NCBI GenBank assembly: GCA_946481315.1
Contig: CAMLMH010000006.1
Location: 62,001 to 126,000 of the forward strand
Source: an uncultured Bacteriovorax sp.
GTDB taxonomy: Bacteria > Bdellovibrionota > Bacteriovoracia > Bacteriovoracales > Bacteriovoracaceae
DNA: 64,000 bases
Reading direction: 5' to 3'
Shown piece by piece: positions 59,540 to 64,000 of this stretch (positions within the stretch are counted from its first letter, which is position 1; each line of letters opens with the position of its first letter). Both the position numbers and the translations under genes were made by a program. The notes beneath the pieces were generated by a model. That model saw only the letters and a program-made list of their open reading frames with translations. It made no database searches and was not told where the DNA came from.

Positions 59540-61642
59540 ATGCTGAAGTTTGTGTATAAAATTCTATTGGTTTCTCTGTTGTCAGGCTCGCTGATGATGG
59601 TGGATTTCAGCTATAAAGGCTTGCAGATAAATTCACTTCGGGCGGAGACAGTAAAAACTGAAGGGATTAAAGACAATGACCTGATGTCGACATTAACCAT
59701 GACGGCGATCGGAGTTCTGACTCAGCGTCTTTATATGTGTAAAATGACCACGGATATGATGCTGGCTGCAGCTGGTGGCGCTGCTTTTATCGGTGGTGAA
59801 ATTCTCGCTACTATTAAACTTAGAAAGGTAATGAAAGACCTTGAAACGGAAATTAAGCGCGATAAAAATGGCAACATCGACCAAAAACAAATCGAGACAC
59901 TAGAAAAATTAAAACAATCTTACGTTGAAGCAAAAAAAACAGCTGGAACAAAAAAAATGCTTCAACAAGCCGCGGCCGTAGCTTTTCTGGCGGCAGCAGC
60001 GATGGCTTACATGCAAGTTGCCCAGGAAGAAACTTTAAAGGCTGCTTGTACTGCGAGTTTAATCGCCGCCGGTTCATCATGTCCTGGGTTGGTACAAGCA
60101 CCGGCCACCGCTGGACTTATGGAAACGCTTTTTGGAACCCGGATAATACCAAAGCCTTCAAACGCAGGAATGGCTACGCAAACAACACAGGAAGCAGCGG
60201 AAAAGACATCAGAGGCAGGAACGACGGCCGGCGCAGGTACATTAGCTGCTAAATATGCTGCTACATGTGCTTTACCTTATGGGGCTGGTGCTTGGGCCTG
60301 TCCTCTCGCAACGGCATGTGCCGCTGCTCCTGCAACTTATACGGCCCAATGTACGGCCGTTATGCCTGTTTTAAAAGTCACAACTGGTTTTTGTCCAGCT
60401 TCATTGACCGTTATGGATTACGTAAGAGAACACAAAATTTCACCATTCTTTGCTAACATAAAAAATCCCAATTTCATTATTTTCAATCTAATGACCAAAA
60501 TGTTTATGCAGGATGCTCGGGCTGATCTTTTTAGTCCTCTAGGGATAGCTTCAAGCGTAGCGATTAGTTATTTACTAACAACTTCAGCTACACTCGGTCC
60601 AATGATTGACTCCTATCTTCTAGCACCAATGAATCGAGCTATTATCTGGGGAGTTCTAGCGGGTCTTGCTTACGGTGCTGCAAGTGCTACAGACAATGTT
60701 ATTGCCAAGTTGGATTCCAATATTAAAAAGATAGATGCAATTTTAAACTCTATGTATAGTCTTGCTCAGGCTTCAACTGCTAAAAATCCAAATTTGACGA
60801 AACCGGCAATGGAAACAGGGTCTACCGCTAAACCAACGCTCAATGCACTTACTGATGGATCTGAAGAGATCGACTTTTCTGATTTACCAGGGGGCAAACT
60901 TCCGTGTTACACCGGTGATGGAAAAGGGGACTGTCCATCAATGGAAGATGCTTTAACTAAGCATCCGGGATTTGCAACAATGAATCCGGAAGCGCAGGGT
61001 TTAGCTAAGGAAGTTGTAAAACTAGGACAGCAATTTAATGGACGATCTAAAATAGGTAAAGGGACCTTAAGTGATGCCTCCAAATTATCTGGCCGAGCAA
61101 ACGCAGTTAAAAATGCAGTTAGCAAAGGTAAGGAAGTTGCTAAACTTAAATATGCAAAAAGAAAAATAGATCTAGATGCCAGAGAAAAAGAATTTGCGAA
61201 TGGAATTGAAAAAAGCGTGAGAGCACAGCTTAAGAAATCAGGAATGTCAGCTCAACAAATGGTAGGAGCAATGTACGGTGGATCAATTCCAGTTTCGTCA
61301 ACGGGGGATTCAGCTAAACTTGCGGACGACAACTCAGATGAAAGTAAAACAGGAAATGCAGTCACTCCGGTTGCGGGCATTGATCTGCAGGCCGGTGCAA
61401 TACCGGTAGGAGAGTTGGGATTAGATTCAACAGCTGCTGATGAAACTGACGATGCCAACTTAACTCCAGAACAAAAAGCTGCTTTGGCAGCAGCTAATGC
61501 CGCTGGAGCTTCAATGGATGTATATGATTTAAAAAATGATATTACCAAAGATAACGAAAAATCGATTTTCGAGTTGATCTCTAATCGTTATCAGAAATCT
61601 GGATATCCACGATTATTCAAACGAAAAGAAGTAAAGCAGTAA
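59540..61642 (+). CDS. Large Ala-rich secreted/membrane protein, paralog B
   Basis: This 700-residue product shares the plan of the preceding gene. It has a signal anchor (LLVSLLSGSLMMVDFSYKG), TMTAIGVLTQRLYMCKMTTD and MLAAAGGAAFIGGEILA, a coiled coil, KKMLQQAAAVAFLAAAAMAY, and a Cys-containing middle. There is a second hydrophobic region (SPLGIASSVAISYLLTTS), a paired CYTGDGKGDC motif, and the same tail SIFELISNRYQKSGYPRLF. Ala and Thr content is extreme. The function is unknown; co-translation with paralog A suggests a hetero-oligomer. An intrinsic terminator follows. Confidence 0.65.
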   Translation: MLKFVYKILLVSLLSGSLMMVDFSYKGLQINSLRAETVKTEGIKDNDLMSTLTMTAIGVLTQRLYMCKMTTDMMLAAAGGAAFIGGEILATIKLRKVMKDLETEIKRDKNGNIDQKQIETLEKLKQSYVEAKKTAGTKKMLQQAAAVAFLAAAAMAYMQVAQEETLKAACTASLIAAGSSCPGLVQAPATAGLMETLFGTRIIPKPSNAGMATQTTQEAAEKTSEAGTTAGAGTLAAKYAATCALPYGAGAWACPLATACAAAPATYTAQCTAVMPVLKVTTGFCPASLTVMDYVREHKISPFFANIKNPNFIIFNLMTKMFMQDARADLFSPLGIASSVAISYLLTTSATLGPMIDSYLLAPMNRAIIWGVLAGLAYGAASATDNVIAKLDSNIKKIDAILNSMYSLAQASTAKNPNLTKPAMETGSTAKPTLNALTDGSEEIDFSDLPGGKLPCYTGDGKGDCPSMEDALTKHPGFATMNPEAQGLAKEVVKLGQQFNGRSKIGKGTLSDASKLSGRANAVKNAVSKGKEVAKLKYAKRKIDLDAREKEFANGIEKSVRAQLKKSGMSAQQMVGAMYGGSIPVSSTGDSAKLADDNSDESKTGNAVTPVAGIDLQAGAIPVGELGLDSTAADETDDANLTPEQKAALAAANAAGASMDVYDLKNDITKDNEKSIFELISNRYQKSGYPRLFKRKEVKQ

Positions 61643-61653
61643 GCAAAATAACG

Positions 61654-61683
61654 AAAGGCTCCCAATGCGGAGCCTTTTTTTTT
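61654..61683 (+). terminator. Intrinsic terminator
   Basis: AAAGGCTCC and GGAGCCTTT form a 9-bp stem around a 6-nt loop and are followed by a run of nine T. It closes the paralog A-B operon. Confidence 0.9.
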
Positions 61684-61746
61684 GTGCTTGTCTTTGTTTT
61701 GAGCATGGATGTAGACCTTCGTGTGTAAACCACCGGAGGATTCTTT

Positions 61747-62178
61747 ATGCTTCGTTTTTTAGCTTTATGTTCATTTTTGTTTTCATTAGCTTCATTAGCT
61801 CACATCGAAAAAGGTACGTACAAAGGTACAGACCAGAATGGAAATCCATGTGCATTTGAAATCGGAGATACATGGTTTGATGATGAAATAGAACATCCTC
61901 TAACTGAGCGAGTTCCTCTCACTAAAATAAAATTTATGGGCCTTAAGCCCAAATACGATCTCTGGCAAATGGGGCACCCTGCAGTCGTGAGCGTAGAAAG
62001 CACTAAAGTGGGATACAACCACAATATTTTTCAGGACGTTATTCCTACATTTACAGGAGCGGCCAGCGTGACCCTTTTTAAAACAGAAGGAAAGTCCGCC
62101 CGTCCGGTTGCCCTGGTGTATATGGAGGATCATTACAAAAATACAGAAAATGCCAAAAAAGCCACCTGCACGCTATAA
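61747..62178 (+). CDS. Small secreted hypothetical protein
   Basis: This 143-residue protein has CGGAGGA before the ATG, and a signal peptide (MLRFLALCSFLFSLASLA). The rest is beta-rich, with Cys near residues 35 and 141. No family is recognised. It appears to be a single gene. Confidence 0.6.
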   Translation: MLRFLALCSFLFSLASLAHIEKGTYKGTDQNGNPCAFEIGDTWFDDEIEHPLTERVPLTKIKFMGLKPKYDLWQMGHPAVVSVESTKVGYNHNIFQDVIPTFTGAASVTLFKTEGKSARPVALVYMEDHYKNTENAKKATCTL

Positions 62179-62224
62179 ATCTCTTTTAAAAGCATAGTTA
62201 CTTTTGTATACTTGACCGCAATTT

Positions 62225-62242
62225 AAGACTATCTCTAGTCTT
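62225..62242. promoter_or_regulatory. HxlR operator candidate
   Basis: AAGACTA and TAGTCTT flank TCTC, a perfect 7-bp dyad. TTGACC (62212-62217) and GTATAC (62206-62211) lie just upstream, so the dyad would overlap the -10 region. This suits autorepression by HxlR. Confidence 0.5.
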
Positions 62243-62262
62243 GTAACTGTGAGGAAAAGAAT

Positions 62263-62718
62263 ATGGAAAGAACAATTGAAAATGCTGAAGTTATCGAAAA
62301 TAAACAGTTTTTTAGCGGCCAGTGCGACAAAAAAGAGGAAAAAGAAAATGGCGTATGTCCATTGCGAGAATTGCTAAGTCGTTTAGGTGACAAATGGAGC
62401 GTATTGCTGATTTTGACCCTTGCGAGAATGCCGGAGGAGCGTGCACGCTTTTCGGAATTAAAAAGAAGCATGCCGGATATTTCTCAGCGAATGTTGACGG
62501 CGACTTTGCGAAACCTAGAAAGAGATGGATTAATTTCCCGTGAAATGTTTGCCGAAGTTCCACCACGTGTTGAATATCAGCTTACCGATTTGGGCCTTTC
62601 GATTTTAAATCCGATGCGTGAAATCGTAACATGGATTGAGGGAAACTGGTCTACCATAAAATCTTCTCGTGCTGTGTTTGATGAAAAAAACGTTAAAGAG
62701 GAACCAGCCCTACAGTGA
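62263..62718 (+). CDS. HxlR-family transcriptional regulator
   Basis: This 151-residue winged-helix protein has the HxlR signature: CPLRELLSRLGDKWSVLLIL, RFSELKRSMPDISQRMLTAT, LRNLERDGLISREMF and VEYQLTDLGLSIL. Cys residues (CDKK and CPLR) could sense thiol stress, as in HypR/QorR. GAGG lies 9 nt before the ATG. It is translated in overlap with the Gre-like gene (GTGA). Confidence 0.92.
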   Translation: MERTIENAEVIENKQFFSGQCDKKEEKENGVCPLRELLSRLGDKWSVLLILTLARMPEERARFSELKRSMPDISQRMLTATLRNLERDGLISREMFAEVPPRVEYQLTDLGLSILNPMREIVTWIEGNWSTIKSSRAVFDEKNVKEEPALQ

Positions 62719-63194
62719 TTAATAAAAAAAACATTATTGAGCAACTTATCAGTAGTTTAAAAAATGAACTGGCCGAGGTGGAAGCCGCGGCCAGGTCTAC
62801 TAAAGATTTAGTGACGGCCGATGATCTAAAATCGGAAGGTAAATACGATACGCGTGCCATTGAAGCTTCTTATCTTGCCAGCGCACAAAATAAACGTGTT
62901 GAAGAAATTAAACTCGATATTCAGATGCTGGAGGATATTGAATTGCCTGAAGTTCCTTCGACATCTATTCAATTGGGGTCTCTGGCCCTTATTCGTTGTA
63001 ACAATCAGGAACGATATTATTTTATTTCGTCTACTTCAGGCGGATCAATGCTGATGGTAGATGACCATGCTATTTTGGTAATTTCTGTTTTTTCACCGAT
63101 TGGAAATGAAGCTCTGGGGCTTACCGCAGGAGAATCATTTGAAGTGGAAACACCCAAAGAAACCCGGCAGTATGAAATTATTGCTGTTTCTTAA
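62715..63194 (+). CDS. GreA/GreB-like transcription factor
   Basis: This 159-residue protein starts at a GTG (62715). It has an N-terminal coiled coil with acidic tip residues (VTADDLKSEGKYDTRAIE) and a C-terminal GreA/B FKBP-like domain (IQLGSLALIRCNNQERYYF to SFSPIGNEALGLTAG-like). Gre factors enter the RNA polymerase channel through the coil tip. It is somewhat divergent, so it may be a regulator rather than a cleavage factor. It is paired with HxlR. Confidence 0.75.
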   Translation: MINKKNIIEQLISSLKNELAEVEAAARSTKDLVTADDLKSEGKYDTRAIEASYLASAQNKRVEEIKLDIQMLEDIELPEVPSTSIQLGSLALIRCNNQERYYFISSTSGGSMLMVDDHAILVISVFSPIGNEALGLTAGESFEVETPKETRQYEIIAVS

Positions 63195-63237
63195 TGACTT
63201 CAACATCGTGATTAAAGGCAAATTCGATAAATAAAAA

Positions 63238-63400
63238 AAATAAACATATCTTTTCCTTCTGGGTGAGGTAAGGTTGAGAGGTTAAGGTTAATGTTTATTT
63301 ATTATTCGATCGATTCCATCAAACCAATCTAATAGTTAATCCAATCATTCTTTACGCATAATTATTATCATAGATATTTCTATGATCTATTCCATTGGAG
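63238..63400 (+). promoter_or_regulatory. Structured leader of the RRM gene
   Basis: A 10-bp inverted repeat (AAATAAACAT 63238-63247 and ATGTTTATTT 63291-63300) encloses two 13-nt direct repeats of GAGGTxAAGGTT type (63265-63277, 63278-63290). Closer to the gene is a perfect 8-bp hairpin (ATCATAGA-TATT-TCTATGAT, 63367-63386), followed by GGAG (63397-63400). It looks like an autoregulatory or temperature-sensing RNA. Confidence 0.45.
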
Positions 63401-63405
63401 TTCAC

Positions 63406-63681
63406 ATGTCTCAAAAAGTTTATGTAGGAAATTTAGGTTATTCAGTTACTAACGACACACTGGCAGATAAATTTGCACAGTTCGGAACTGTTCAATCTGC
63501 AAAAGTTATTATGGATCGCGATACTAATCGCAGCAAAGGTTTTGCCTTTGTTGAAATGTCATCTTCTCGTGAAGCTGCAGCAGCTATCGCAGAACTTAAC
63601 GGTTCTGAATTCGAAGGAAGAAACATGAATGTCTCAGAAGCTAAAGAAACGGCTCCAAGATCAAATTCTAATCGCTGGTAA
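63406..63681 (+). CDS. RRM-type RNA-binding protein
   Basis: The ATG at 63406 with GGAG 5 nt upstream gives 91 residues; the frame is open from 63382. RNP2 is VYVGNLGY (5-12) and RNP1 is KGFAFVEM, and the aromatic side chains are in place. It has a short Ser/Asn/Arg tail (SNRW at the end). Such single RRM proteins are common in Bdellovibrionota and cyanobacteria and respond to cold or stress. It has a long, structured leader. Confidence 0.93.
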   Translation: MSQKVYVGNLGYSVTNDTLADKFAQFGTVQSAKVIMDRDTNRSKGFAFVEMSSSREAAAAIAELNGSEFEGRNMNVSEAKETAPRSNSNRW

Positions 63682-63694
63682 TCGCTTATAAGAC

Positions 63695-63726
63695 AGGCCC
63701 GTCTACAGAATGATGGGCCTTTTCTC
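63695..63726 (+). terminator. Intrinsic terminator of the RRM gene
   Basis: AGGCCCGTC and GATGGGCCT pair over nine positions with one G-U, followed by TTTTCTCTTCTTTTT-type sequence. Confidence 0.85.
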
Positions 63727-63737
63727 TTCTTTTTAGT

Positions 63738-63743
63738 TATAAT
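63738..63743 (+). promoter_or_regulatory. Candidate -10 box of the binding-protein gene
   Basis: A perfect TATAAT lies 24 nt before the GTG at 63768. The -35 box would fall inside the terminator hairpin and is not obvious. Confidence 0.4.
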
Positions 63744-63767
63744 GCTCTCGATTAAGAAGAGGGCTTT

Positions 63768-64000
63768 GTGCAACCGTTCAGACAATTTTTATCCATTCTA
63801 ATTTTCATATTAAATTCAGTACTACTAACTGCAACTGCTGCAGATTCTTCGTCTTTGTTAATCTGGACTTCCAATGAAGGGGCAGCCAGGGCAATCAATG
63901 AACTGAAGAGTTCATTTGAAGAGGAGTATGGCTTAAAAGTTCAGGTTGAAGTTTTAAATAAAGATCTTACTTCTCTTTTTAAAACAGCATCTCTCACCGG
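63768..64000 (+). CDS. Sugar ABC transporter substrate-binding protein (MalE-like), 3' truncated by window
   Basis: Translation starts at a GTG with AAGAGGG 4 nt upstream. It gives a signal peptide (FLSILIFILNSVLLTATAA) and then SSLLIWTSNEGAARAINEL, EEEYGLKVQVE and KDLTSLFKTASLTG, the N-terminal order of extracellular solute-binding family 1 (MalE-like). Only the first 77 codons lie in the window. It should bind a sugar or oligosaccharide in the periplasm for ABC uptake. Confidence 0.75.
   Translation, partial: MQPFRQFLSILIFILNSVLLTATAADSSSLLIWTSNEGAARAINELKSSFEEEYGLKVQVEVLNKDLTSLFKTASLT

Noticed and set aside
1..64000. CRISPR arrays, tRNA or rRNA genes, prophage
   Set aside because: No regularly spaced repeats, no cloverleaf-like sequences and no phage structural genes were seen in the intergenic regions.

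Overview
The window is a densely packed bacterial chromosome segment, moderately AT-rich by eye, with no phage, plasmid, rRNA, tRNA or CRISPR content that I can see. The gene mix suggests a Bdellovibrionota bacterium of the Bacteriovorax/Peredibacter kind: many small secreted proteins and lipoproteins, scattered c-type heme motifs, TPR/HEAT proteins, secreted hydrolases, a hybrid histidine kinase, and an ordinary Gram-negative core (Lnt, LspA, KdsD, MltG, MurA). The lineage is an inference from content, not from a marker gene.

Layout. 1-600: one unassigned gene. 600-6510 (minus strand): a tight five-gene operon encoding a CHC-heme protein, two lipoproteins, a Tat-exported DUF1501-like protein and, last, a lipoprotein signal peptidase (LspA) fused to a HAMP-like module. 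6667-9750 (plus strand, divergent): a heme-motif beta-barrel protein, a TPR/outer-membrane protein, a YceI-like protein and a cytochrome c lipoprotein. Together these look like one envelope redox module. 9800-13390: secreted unknown, secreted EEP-fold nuclease, YqeY. 13600-17540: leuS-metG. 17680-19920: coaD, a flavodoxin-fold reductase, a GrpB protein and a Y1 transposase. 19975-23335: a metzincin-like lipoprotein with a partner, TcdA, and a DUF1275 membrane protein. 23400-26004: coaX-panB with an IlvC-like reductoisomerase. 26075-29700: class IV aminotransferase, YacG, an SuhB-type phosphatase, a coiled-coil membrane protein and a HEAT protein. 29700-34700: lipoprotein, KdsD, Lnt, zinc-ribbon protein, subtilase. 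34700-35241: a structured leader and a small secreted peptide. 35250-39100: a SelD-like protein, an EamA transporter and a secreted kinase-like protein. 39170-44300: DksA-like protein, LRV-repeat protein, MltG, RuvX, hybrid histidine kinase. 44390-49450: rho-prfA-prmC-murA-hit. 49560-57170: secreted/lipoprotein unknowns, Uup ATPase, and a YkgJ-methyltransferase-ArsC/Spx-DTW operon. 57310-61640: two very large tandem paralogous membrane/secreted proteins of unknown family. 61750-64000: small secreted protein, HxlR regulator with a Gre-like protein, an RRM RNA-binding protein with an elaborate leader, and the start of a MalE-like binding protein.

The most unusual points are: (1) the LspA-HAMP fusion co-transcribed with two lipoproteins that share an atypical (Y/F)-N-Q-C lipobox; (2) a probable AUU start codon at the head of that operon; (3) an IlvC-type reductoisomerase placed with panB and coaX, a candidate ketopantoate reductase; (4) a 508-residue SelD relative with an extra N-terminal region; (5) the 4.3-kb pair of giant paralogs; (6) three housekeeping genes (lnt, ruvX, uup) with the same promoter-to-ATG geometry predicting leaderless mRNAs; and (7) structured leaders before the RRM gene and a 70-residue secreted peptide. 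Intergenic space is minimal, and several convergent genes overlap at their 3' ends, by up to 89 nt.
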